Shown: piece after piece, positions 1 through 5,130 of the stretch | Numbering within the stretch: the stretch's first letter is position 1 | Layout of the letters: every line of letters starts with the position of its first letter | Assembly: GCA_017420455.1 (NCBI GenBank) | Contig: JAFOJB010000581.1 | Coordinates: forward strand, 1-6,595 | Source of the DNA: Blautia sp. | GTDB taxonomy: Bacteria; Bacillota; Clostridia; Lachnospirales; Lachnospiraceae | Reading direction: 5' to 3' | DNA length: 6,595 bases | Notes under the pieces: generated by a model | Told to the model about the DNA's origin: nothing | The model's database searches: none | What the model saw: only the letters and a program-made list of their open reading frames with translations | Made by a program: the position numbers and the translations under genes

Positions 1-914
1 AAGCCGAAGGCGTCCGCGTAGATGGTGGTCACCATATTGATGCCGCGGCTCTTCAGACCTGTGGAGGTAACGCGGAGCCAGGGCCAGCAGGCGATTCCTT
101 CGAACATGATCCTGTATTTTTCCTCCGCGCGGAAGGTGCTGACGCCCTTCTCATGATTTTCCTCATACTCGGAGAGAAGCTTTTCCATCGCTTCTGCCGC
201 CTCCAGCTTTCCTCTGGCGGTGACCATCACGGCCATGTGGTTCAGAAGGTCGAAGCCGTTGAAGGGAGACGGGGTATATTTCGCGCACGCTGTCGCTGCC
301 AGCCAGGCCCGGCTGGTCCTGCCGCTGATCTCCATCACTTCTTTGTATTTTTCATCGCTCCACTTTTTGCCGGTAAGCTCCTCCAGCTGATGGATCGCCG
401 CCCAGAACTGGTCACGGACATAGGCAAGCTCCGCGTCGGAGACTTCATAGTCCGGGTTGAAGGGTATATCGATCATGATCATGGGGATCTTCAGTTCCCG
501 GGAAAGGTTTTCGTACCATTTGATCATGCAGTTGCAGATATTGTTGCAGCAAAGCAGGAAATCCGGCTGCGGCATATCCTGCTCCGGCGCGCTTTTCACC
601 CTGGCATAGGCCAGACTGATCCGGGCGTAGGCGCAGATATCATTGGAATACCCCTCGGCTTCGCTGATGCTGCACATCCGCTCTCCGGCGCCGCGGGCCG
701 CGATGCCTGCCGCCTGGTTCTCCGGGTATACCACAGAGAGCCCCAGGGTCTCCGGAATCTCTACCGGGAAGTTGCTGGAGCACCAGCCGACCATCTCTCC
801 TCTTTCCTTCGCCGCCTGCGCAGAGGAATAAGCCTCCGCCGCAATCTTTCCAAGCCTGGCCTTCGCGCTGTTCGGGTCCAGCGGCGGACGCTGTTTTTTC
901 ACTTCTTCTGCCAT
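1..914 (-). CDS. 2-hydroxyacyl-CoA dehydratase alpha subunit (HadB/FldB/HgdA family), 3' end cut by window edge
   Basis: This subunit of the (R)-2-hydroxyacyl-CoA dehydratase removes water from an (R)-2-hydroxyacyl-CoA by a ketyl-radical mechanism, giving a 2-enoyl-CoA in the cytoplasm. 304 complete codons are visible of an expected 410 or so; the stop lies beyond position 1. Family blocks seen are VGWCSSNFP (42-50), YPENQAAGIAA (63-73), NDICAYARISLAYA (91-104), LLCCNNICNCMIKWYEN (120-136), PMIMIDIPFN (144-153), SPFNGFDL (216-223) and EGIACWP (272-278). Cys94 and Cys127 align with the HadB cluster ligands Cys84 and Cys117 as I recall them; the third ligand would be in the missing part. The insertion found near residues 107-147 of glutaconate-pathway HgdA is absent, so the size class is HadB/FldB. 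The start is fixed by AGAGAGG at 923-929, 8 nt before ATG. Family is certain; substrate is not. Confidence 0.95.
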   Translation of the reverse strand, partial: MAEEVKKQRPPLDPNSAKARLGKIAAEAYSSAQAAKERGEMVGWCSSNFPVEIPETLGLSVVYPENQAAGIAARGAGERMCSISEAEGYSNDICAYARISLAYARVKSAPEQDMPQPDFLLCCNNICNCMIKWYENLSRELKIPMIMIDIPFNPDYEVSDAELAYVRDQFWAAIHQLEELTGKKWSDEKYKEVMEISGRTSRAWLAATACAKYTPSPFNGFDLLNHMAVMVTARGKLEAAEAMEKLLSEYEENHEKGVSTFRAEEKYRIMFEGIACWPWLRVTSTGLKSRGINMVTTIYADAFG

Positions 915-940
915 GAAACTTACCTCTCTTTCTGGTTTCT

Positions 941-957
941 GCAGGGACCTGCCCTGC
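941..957 (-). other. Intercistronic hairpin before the dehydratase gene
   Basis: GCAGGG (941-946), 5-nt loop and CCCTGC (952-957) form a perfect 6-bp stem in the 106-nt gap between activator and dehydratase. A palindrome CCTCCGGAGG (984-993) lies in the same gap. No T-run follows on the minus strand, so it is not a terminator; it could be a processing or mRNA-stability structure that sets subunit ratios. Confidence 0.45.
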
Positions 958-1020
958 TTTCTATATTCTCCTGATCCCCGGCTCCTCCGGAGGTTAAATA
1001 CCCGACAGCAGGCCGCAGGA

Positions 1021-1794
1021 TCAGGCTGTCTTTTCGAATGCGTAGAGCGCGGCTCCGATGGCGCCGAACAGCTGGGCGTAAGGGGAAAACAGGATCGGCT
1101 GTCCGATCTTTTCTGAAAGAGCGCTTCTCACGCCGCCGTTCCGGGCGACTCCGCCGCTCATACAGACCTCCGGAACAATGCTGATCCGTTTTGCCAGCGC
1201 TGCCACCCGCCCGGCGACGGACTGGCAGATGCCTGCCACCAGATCGGTCATCTCCACGCCGTTCGCCAGCTGGCTGATCACCTCGCTCTCGGCAAAGACC
1301 GTGCAGGTGCTGGAGATCCTGGCCGGTTCCTTTGCCTCCTGGCTGTATTTCTCCAGCTCTCCCACCGGGATCACCAGGATATTCGCCATGACGTCCAGAA
1401 ACCTGCCGGTTCCTGCCGCGCATTTATCGTTCATCAGAAAGTTCTGCATCCTGCCCTTCTCATCCAGCGAGATCACCTTTGCGTCCTGTCCGCCGATATC
1501 GATGATGGTACGGACAGACGGAAAGATATAATGAGCTCCAAGCCCGTGGCAGGTAAGCTCGCTTACATGAAATTCCGCGTCCTCATAGCGGTTTCTTCCA
1601 TATCCGGTGGCGCACACCCCGGCAAGCTCTTCTCTTCGGACGCCGGCACCTTCCAGAGCCATACGGACCGCTTCCTGCGGGCTTCGGGTCCCGATCCCTC
1701 CTGTCAGAAGGGAAGAGCTCACGATCTGGGTTCCATCCTTCATTACAACGCATTTGGAGGTCGTCGACCCGATATCGATTCCGAATGTAAACAT
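1021..1794 (-). CDS. 2-hydroxyacyl-CoA dehydratase activator, ASKHA-fold ATPase with [4Fe-4S] cluster (HadI/FldI/HgdC family)
   Basis: This 257-aa protein is the activase (archerase) that takes an electron from reduced ferredoxin or flavodoxin and, driven by ATP hydrolysis, passes it to the dehydratase; one electron supports many turnovers. The phosphate-binding motif GIDIGSTTSKC is at 5-15, ATGYGRN at 62-68 and the second nucleotide loop IDIGGQDAK at 98-106. MNDKCAAGTGRFLDVMANIL is at 121-140, SSTCTVFAESEVISQL at 161-176 and MSGGVARN at 212-219. Cys125 and Cys164 match the two cysteines per monomer that bridge one [4Fe-4S] cluster across the homodimer in HgdC. Length is normal for the family. 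The start is ATG 1794 because homology begins exactly there; GAGGAGAG lies upstream with AGGAG at 1807-1811, 12 nt from the start, which is rather long. It lies between the transferase (70-nt gap) and the dehydratase (106-nt gap). Confidence 0.96.
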   Translation of the reverse strand: MFTFGIDIGSTTSKCVVMKDGTQIVSSSLLTGGIGTRSPQEAVRMALEGAGVRREELAGVCATGYGRNRYEDAEFHVSELTCHGLGAHYIFPSVRTIIDIGGQDAKVISLDEKGRMQNFLMNDKCAAGTGRFLDVMANILVIPVGELEKYSQEAKEPARISSTCTVFAESEVISQLANGVEMTDLVAGICQSVAGRVAALAKRISIVPEVCMSGGVARNGGVRSALSEKIGQPILFSPYAQLFGAIGAALYAFEKTA

Positions 1795-1864
1795 GTTCTG
1801 CTTTCTCTCCTCTTTGACATGTATTTCGTCTGAACTGACTTCGGAACTGTACAGAAACAACAGT

Positions 1865-3100
1865 CTATTCCTGATCCTTCCAGATATACAGGGATCCATT
1901 CTCCAGCATCGCGTCGATCTTTGCGTCATCGTACCCGGCTTCTTTGAGGATCTCTCTCCCCTGCTCTCCGATCATGGGAGCGGTCCTGCCTTCCAGTTCT
2001 CCTTCGCTCTCCAGGCGGACCGGCGTATGGGTGGCTTTTCTCACCACGCCGTTGGGACAGGTTACATCATAGAAGGCCCCCACCGCATGCGCCTGCGGGT
2101 CGTTCATGATATCCTCCCAGCTGAAAGCAGTGCTGTGAGGGATATCCCCTTTCTTCAGCATCTCGTCCATCTCTTTTACATCATGCTCCAGGAAGGTCTT
2201 CTGGATCTCGTCGATCAGCTCCCGGATCAGTTCGTTTCTGATCATTTCTGCCTGGGGATAATACTTCCCGGCCGCGATCAGGTCTTCCCGGCCGATCGCC
2301 TTCATAAACTGCTCGAACCTGGGATCATAGTCCGGGCAGGCGCACTGGATGATACGGTCGTCATTGGTACGGTAAGCGCCGTTCAGCGGATTCCGGTTAT
2401 CATAGATGGAGATCGGGTAGTTTCTGGCCTGACCGTCATACTGGACGCCAAGAAGCATCATGGACATATTGAAGATGGCCGTTTCGTAAAGACTGGTGGA
2501 CACAAAATCCCCTTTTCCTGTCCTTTCCCTGTGGAAAAGGGCGGTGATGATCCCCATGGCCAGCATCAGGCCGACGTTATTGTCGCCCAGTCCGGGGATC
2601 ATGGTGATGGGATCGTTTCCGCGGCGGCGGAGATTCTGGGTATAGCCTCCTCTTCCGAAGAAGGCGGTGAAATCGTACCCGGGAAGGTCCTTGTCCGGAC
2701 CGGTCTTTCCATAGCCGAGGATCATGGCGTAAACCAGCCGGGGGAACCTCTCCTTCAGACTGTTGTAATCCAGGCCGGCTCTTTCCAGCGCGCCAAGTCT
2801 CCAGTTCGTGAGCAGCACATCCGCATCCTCCAGCAGTCTGAACAGAGCTTCCTTTCCCTCTTCTGTCTTGGTATTGAGTGAGATGCACCTCTTATTTCCG
2901 TTCAGGTATTCCCAGGCGACATTTTCCCTGATATTCTGGGGGCGTCCCTCCTGCTCCTGCGTATAACGGATGGGATCTCCCTTTGCCGCTTCAACGATGA
3001 TCACATCTGCGCCGTGATCTGCCAGATACCGTCCTGTTGCCGCCGCCGCGATGAAATTTGCCAGCTGAATGACTTTGATGCCGCTTAATGATTTTTCCAT
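1865..3100 (-). CDS. Class III (CaiB/BaiF family) CoA-transferase, HadA/FldA-like
   Basis: This 411-aa enzyme probably moves CoA from the enoyl-CoA (or another acyl-CoA) product to a free (R)-2-hydroxyacid, making the dehydratase substrate without spending ATP. Family features seen are the N-terminal LSGIKVIQLANFIAAA (5-20), LADHGADVIIVEAAKGDPIR (26-45) and NGNKRCISLNTKTEEGKEAL (67-86). These are followed by TNWRLGALERAGLDY (98-112), GYGKTGPDKDLPGYDFTAFFGRGG (129-152) and PGLGDNNVG (169-177). Asp173 in GLGD aligns with the catalytic Asp169 of formyl-CoA transferase, which forms the acyl-enzyme anhydride. The GPDKDLPGYDFTAFF block closely resembles HadA as I remember it, favouring a 2-hydroxyacid substrate over carnitine, oxalate or bile acids. 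The start ATG at 3100 has AAGGAAG at 3107-3113 upstream. Stop is TAG. The family and catalytic residue are secure; the substrate is inferred from neighbours. Confidence 0.94.
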   Translation of the reverse strand: MEKSLSGIKVIQLANFIAAAATGRYLADHGADVIIVEAAKGDPIRYTQEQEGRPQNIRENVAWEYLNGNKRCISLNTKTEEGKEALFRLLEDADVLLTNWRLGALERAGLDYNSLKERFPRLVYAMILGYGKTGPDKDLPGYDFTAFFGRGGYTQNLRRRGNDPITMIPGLGDNNVGLMLAMGIITALFHRERTGKGDFVSTSLYETAIFNMSMMLLGVQYDGQARNYPISIYDNRNPLNGAYRTNDDRIIQCACPDYDPRFEQFMKAIGREDLIAAGKYYPQAEMIRNELIRELIDEIQKTFLEHDVKEMDEMLKKGDIPHSTAFSWEDIMNDPQAHAVGAFYDVTCPNGVVRKATHTPVRLESEGELEGRTAPMIGEQGREILKEAGYDDAKIDAMLENGSLYIWKDQE

Positions 3101-3353
3101 AATCGTCTTCCTTTCGCTGTGTTCTTTGCTGTCTGTGGTTTCCCGGATATTACATTATTTTCCCGCAGGCATATCTGTACCCGCGATCAAAATCCACTGC
3201 AGGCTGTATACCTGCCATTCTTTCCTTCGCCGCTGATGACAGCCGCTGTCTGCAATTCTTTCCTTCGCCGCTGATGACGGCCGCTGTCCGCAATTCTTTC
3301 CTTCTCCGCTGATGACGGCCGCTGTCTGCAATTCTTTACCCTGGTGGTCTGTC
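3101..3353 (-). other. 253-bp intercistronic region between transporter and CoA-transferase
   Basis: This is by far the widest gap in the run; the others are 70 and 106 nt. It holds the 38-bp array (3217-3338), a small hairpin GCAGG-7 nt-CCTGC (3199-3215), and the transferase ribosome binding site (AAGGAAG, 3107-3113). I found no convincing terminator (no stem followed by a T-run on the minus strand) and no good -35/-10 pair; AATAAT-like sequence near 3157 has no partner. Whether the transferase is transcribed from the transporter promoter or separately is open. Confidence 0.6.
3217..3338. repeat. 38-bp tandem repeat, three full copies plus 8 bp, inside the operon
   Basis: Copies lie at 3217-3254, 3255-3292 and 3293-3330, then ATTCTTTA (3331-3338) starts a fourth. 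Each begins ATTCTTTCCTTC and contains CCGCTGATGAC followed by GGCCGCTGT or AGCCGCTGT. Copies 1 and 2 differ at 2 of 38 positions, as do copies 2 and 3. Copy 1 contains the perfect small hairpin GACAG-CCG-CTGTC. The period is not a multiple of three, so the array is not coding. It sits in the 253-bp gap between the transporter stop and the transferase start. No spacers, so not CRISPR. Its role is unknown. Confidence 0.93.
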
Positions 3354-4514
3354 TCAATCCTGCGTCTGCTCCTGCTTCCTGCCGGAGAGAAATACAGCCA
3401 CAGTTGCACCAAGGAGGAACATGCCTGCCATGGCGATACGGAACTGGTTCTCAGGCGTATTTCCTCCCAGAAGACCGGCGGAGCTGCTCAGCACCAGCGG
3501 AGCGATGAGGCCGCCGATCCCGCCGATGATCGTGTAGACGCCGCTGGCCTTCGCCACAGCTTCCTCTTCTACGGAAACACTGATGAGGTATGCTCCCATA
3601 GCCGCGAAGCAGCTCAGGGAAACGCCGCATAACGCGCTGGAGACCATGACGCCTGCCATCCCCGGTATAAAAAGGACGGAAGCATAGCCGACCGCCGCGC
3701 AGAATATGGAGAAGGGCAGAGTCATCCCGCGGAAGCGGTTCACCACCTTCGTAAACAGAATTCCCATGACCATGGCGGAGGCAGCGTTCACCGCGGTGGC
3801 AAACCCCGAGGCTCCCGGATCCCTGGTGATATTCCCGGAAATATAAAGACTGATATTCGTGCTGTAGGCATTGATAAACAGTGTGTGCATAAAGAACATC
3901 AGAGACAGCGTATAAACCATGGAATTCAGCTTTATCCTGGATGCCCTTTCTCCGGAAATGACCGGGGTTTCCGGCAGTACCAGCAGAACGACGAGAGCTC
4001 CCAGGAAGGCTGCAAGATATATGAGATAAAAATACCGCAGTCCGTTTTTCGCCAGGAATCCTCCCAGCAGATTGCAGACCATGGTTCCGATGCCCATCCC
4101 GACCACATTGAGCCCCATAAAGCCCGCCCTTTTTTCCGGAGGGAAGAATTCCGCTATGATCGCCGTGCTCATCGGGCTGAAGATCCCGAAGCCGAATCCG
4201 ATCAGGACGCGGCAGATCAGAAGGACCCAGAAACCCTCCACAAATGTGGGAAACACCCCCGTCAGTCCAACGATCAGAAGCCCCGCGAGGACAATTTTTT
4301 TCTTCGTAAATCTGGTGGTCAGATATCCGATGCTCAGAGAACCGGCCATCATAAGCGCATAATGAACGGTCTGCAGCATCTGGATCTGGCTGGTGCTGTA
4401 AGAAGCGTATTTTTCCGACACAAGACTCAGTATCGGCATGATTCCCGTAATGTTCAGGCCAAGCACAAAGGCCATGGCGAAAATCGTGATCGCAATTTTC
4501 AGTTCTTTCTTCAT
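3354..4514 (-). CDS. Major facilitator superfamily transporter, 12 membrane segments, first gene of the dehydratase operon
   Basis: This 386-aa integral membrane protein has about 12 hydrophobic segments, roughly at 7-27, 46-66, 74-90, 95-114, 131-152, 162-180, 199-218, 237-257, 266-284, 287-310, 323-346 and 357-377. The MFS signature A lies in the loop between segments 2 and 3 (GYLTTRFTKKK, 63-73), and segment 4 carries the motif-B-like CRVLIGFGFGIFSP (101-114). A longer loop near 181-198 joins the two halves. GTG at 4520 would add two residues, but ATG 4514 is preferred because AGAGGTG ends just before it, while the GTG has no ribosome binding site. It is the first gene of the run, on the same strand as the CoA-transferase 253 nt downstream. 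By context it may import the 2-hydroxyacid or amino-acid-derived substrate, or export the reduced acid. Nothing in the sequence identifies the substrate or direction. Confidence 0.9.
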   Translation of the reverse strand: MKKELKIAITIFAMAFVLGLNITGIMPILSLVSEKYASYSTSQIQMLQTVHYALMMAGSLSIGYLTTRFTKKKIVLAGLLIVGLTGVFPTFVEGFWVLLICRVLIGFGFGIFSPMSTAIIAEFFPPEKRAGFMGLNVVGMGIGTMVCNLLGGFLAKNGLRYFYLIYLAAFLGALVVLLVLPETPVISGERASRIKLNSMVYTLSLMFFMHTLFINAYSTNISLYISGNITRDPGASGFATAVNAASAMVMGILFTKVVNRFRGMTLPFSIFCAAVGYASVLFIPGMAGVMVSSALCGVSLSCFAAMGAYLISVSVEEEAVAKASGVYTIIGGIGGLIAPLVLSSSAGLLGGNTPENQFRIAMAGMFLLGATVAVFLSGRKQEQTQD

Positions 4515-4517
4515 ATT

Positions 4518-4524
4518 CACCTCT
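4518..4524 (-). promoter_or_regulatory. Ribosome binding site deciding the transporter start
   Basis: On the minus strand AGAGGTG lies just before ATG 4514 (AGAGG is 5 nt away). It overlaps the alternative GTG codon at 4518-4520, which argues against that codon as the start. Confidence 0.7.
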
Positions 4525-4535
4525 TGTCCGCAGCA

Positions 4536-4724
4536 CTATACTGACATATATTGCTGCCGTATGGCAGTTGACTGTTGTCGGAAGGAACACGGCCGGCAAC
4601 AGAATCCGCCTCCGCCACATGATCGAGTCGCTGATTCCCTTGAAAACCGTATATCCTGCCTGCTGTACTTTGCTGAGTATTCCCTCCTTTGTTCTGACTT
4701 CCTGAAGCATTTTAAGGTTTCCAT
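4536..4724 (-). CDS. Possible 62-codon leader ORF upstream of the transporter (doubtful)
   Basis: On the minus strand AGAGG (4729-4733) precedes ATG 4724 by 4 nt, and the frame runs 62 codons to a TAG at 4536, 21 nt before the transporter ATG. It would start about 20 nt into the transcript predicted from the 4750-4755 box. The product is rich in Arg, Ser, Cys and Gln (CGGGGFCCRPC at 36-46), with no recognisable domain, and resembles chance translation. I list it only because the position fits a leader peptide. Confidence 0.15.
   Translation of the reverse strand: METLKCFRKSEQRREYSAKYSRQDIRFSRESATRSCGGGGFCCRPCSFRQQSTAIRQQYMSV
4572..4602. promoter_or_regulatory. Inverted repeat in the transporter leader
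   Basis: CTGTTGTCGG (4572-4581) and CCGGCAACAG (4593-4602) form a 10-bp dyad with one G-T pair and an 11-nt centre. A second, smaller hairpin CTGCC-GTAT-GGCAG lies next to it (4554-4567). Together they sit 40-88 nt before the transporter ATG and could be an operator or a leader structure. No family assignment is possible and neither is followed by a T-run on the minus strand. Confidence 0.4.
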
Positions 4725-4749
4725 TTTTCCTCTACTGCTTTCTGTTCTG

Positions 4750-4755
4750 ATTATA
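4750..4755 (-). promoter_or_regulatory. Candidate -10 box for the transporter/dehydratase operon
   Basis: The minus strand reads TATAAT here, with a long A-rich tract upstream (4761-4775 is nearly all T on the plus strand), which could aid polymerase binding. The -35 is poor: TAGGAA at 17-bp spacing, while the better CTGACA (4781-4786) is 25 bp away. If used, the transcript would start near 4743, leaving a leader of about 230 nt before the transporter. A weak -35 would fit an activator-dependent promoter, but that is conjecture. Confidence 0.45.
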
Positions 4756-4819
4756 ACCTATTTTTTCTTTTTTTCCTACCTGTCAGGATACCTTACAACC
4801 ATCTTTTTTTCACTTCTGT

Positions 4820-4827
4820 TACAGTTC
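4820..4827. repeat. Left 8-bp target-site duplication of the 185-bp element
   Basis: TACAGTTC here is identical to 5013-5020 and touches the left terminal inverted repeat. The match cannot be extended: 4819 (T) differs from 5012 (C), and 4828 (G) differs from 5021 (A), so the duplication is exactly 8 bp. Confidence 0.85.
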
Positions 4828-5012
4828 GTTACTATTCACAGTCCCCCACAGCATTCGGAATTCCCGCCTTACGGCTCTCCCGGCACTCCGTGCCTGAATT
4901 CCTCATGTTGTGGAGTGACAGCTTTCGCTGTCAGATTCATATGCAAGGGCATATTCTTACATGCAAGCATGACAAATATGCCCTTGCATCTGAATCGACT
5001 GTGAATAGTAAC
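4828..5012. mobile_element. MITE-like non-autonomous element, 185 bp, with perfect 16-bp terminal inverted repeats
   Basis: The ends are GTTACTATTCACAGTC (4828-4843) and its exact reverse complement (4997-5012). The 8-mer TACAGTTC directly abuts both ends, as a target-site duplication would. Inside are three hairpins: A, an 18-bp stem with 3 mismatches (4846-4863 with 4896-4913); B, TGACAGC-TTTC-GCTGTCA (4916-4933); and C, a 22-bp stem with one mismatch (4934-4955 with 4975-4996). B, C and the right terminal repeat follow each other with no gap, so only about four bases at the junction are unpaired: a four-way cloverleaf. No coding frame fits it, so mobility would need a transposase in trans. 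Several IS families make 8-bp duplications; I cannot assign one. Boundaries are sure; the mobile interpretation is strong inference. Confidence 0.85.
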
Positions 5013-5020
5013 TACAGTTC
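5013..5020. repeat. Right 8-bp target-site duplication of the 185-bp element
   Basis: TACAGTTC immediately follows the right terminal inverted repeat and equals 4820-4827. Removing 4828-5020 would restore a continuous site, leaving the plus-strand promoter 33 bp to the right. Confidence 0.85.
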
Positions 5021-5053
5021 ACCTTCGCAGCACACCCCCGCAGAATTTTTAAC

Positions 5054-5081
5054 TGGACATTTTAATGAAGTAAAGTATAAT
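5054..5081 (+). promoter_or_regulatory. Sigma-A-type promoter of the secreted-protein gene
   Basis: The -35 box TGGACA (5054-5059; 5 of 6 match to TTGACA) and a perfect -10 TATAAT (5076-5081) are 16 bp apart in an AT-rich stretch. Transcription would start near 5088, giving a leader of about 43 nt before ATG 5131. The -35 box lies 33 bp right of the inserted element's duplication. Confidence 0.8.
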
Positions 5082-5116
5082 AATGAATATGAATGAAACT
5101 GAACCATCTTTTTTAC

Positions 5117-5122
5117 AGGAGG
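5117..5122 (+). promoter_or_regulatory. Ribosome binding site AGGAGG of the secreted-protein gene
   Basis: AGGAGG lies 8 nt before ATG 5131 and decides that start over the in-frame ATG codons at 5083 and 5089, which have no ribosome binding site and fall at or before the expected transcript start. Confidence 0.88.
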
Positions 5123-5130
5123 ACAAACAA

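Larger units (their letters stand above)
4515..5130. other. 616-bp divergent intergenic region
   Basis: From left to right it holds the transporter leader with its dyads (4554-4602), a candidate minus-strand -10 (4750-4755), a T-rich tract (4761-4775), the 185-bp element with its 8-bp duplications (4820-5020), and the plus-strand promoter and ribosome binding site (5054-5122). I see no credible protein gene and no tRNA or known riboswitch in it. Confidence 0.7.

Noticed and set aside
153..974. A 273-codon plus-strand frame over the dehydratase gene
   Set aside because: The opposite strand carries the unmistakable dehydratase motifs; this frame is its shadow.
1021..1929. Longer activator start at 1929 (45 extra residues)
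   Set aside because: Homology to the ASKHA activators begins at ATG 1794, and the extension would overlap the end of the CoA-transferase gene and shows no conserved character.
1607..2881. A 424-codon open frame on the plus strand opposite the CoA-transferase and activator
   Set aside because: It lies wholly antisense to two genes with clear catalytic motifs and has no recognisable domain; long antisense frames are common opposite GC-rich third positions.
3217..3338. CRISPR array
   Set aside because: The 38-bp units are directly contiguous with no spacers, and no cas gene is nearby.
3155..3412. An 85-codon minus-strand frame through the 38-bp repeats
   Set aside because: The period is not a multiple of three, the product shows no periodicity, and the frame starts inside the transporter gene without a ribosome binding site.
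4681..4690. Strong Shine-Dalgarno-like AAAGGAGGGA on the minus strand
   Set aside because: No ATG, GTG or TTG follows at a usable distance, so it does not serve a gene; chance purine run or leader feature.
3451..4710. A 419-codon open frame on the minus strand overlapping the transporter in another frame
   Set aside because: The transporter frame gives 12 membrane segments and MFS motifs, while this frame gives Arg/His/Gly-rich sequence with no such features.
4828..5012. Bidirectional transcription terminator
   Set aside because: None of the hairpins is followed by a T-run on either strand, and the flanking genes diverge from this region, not converge on it.
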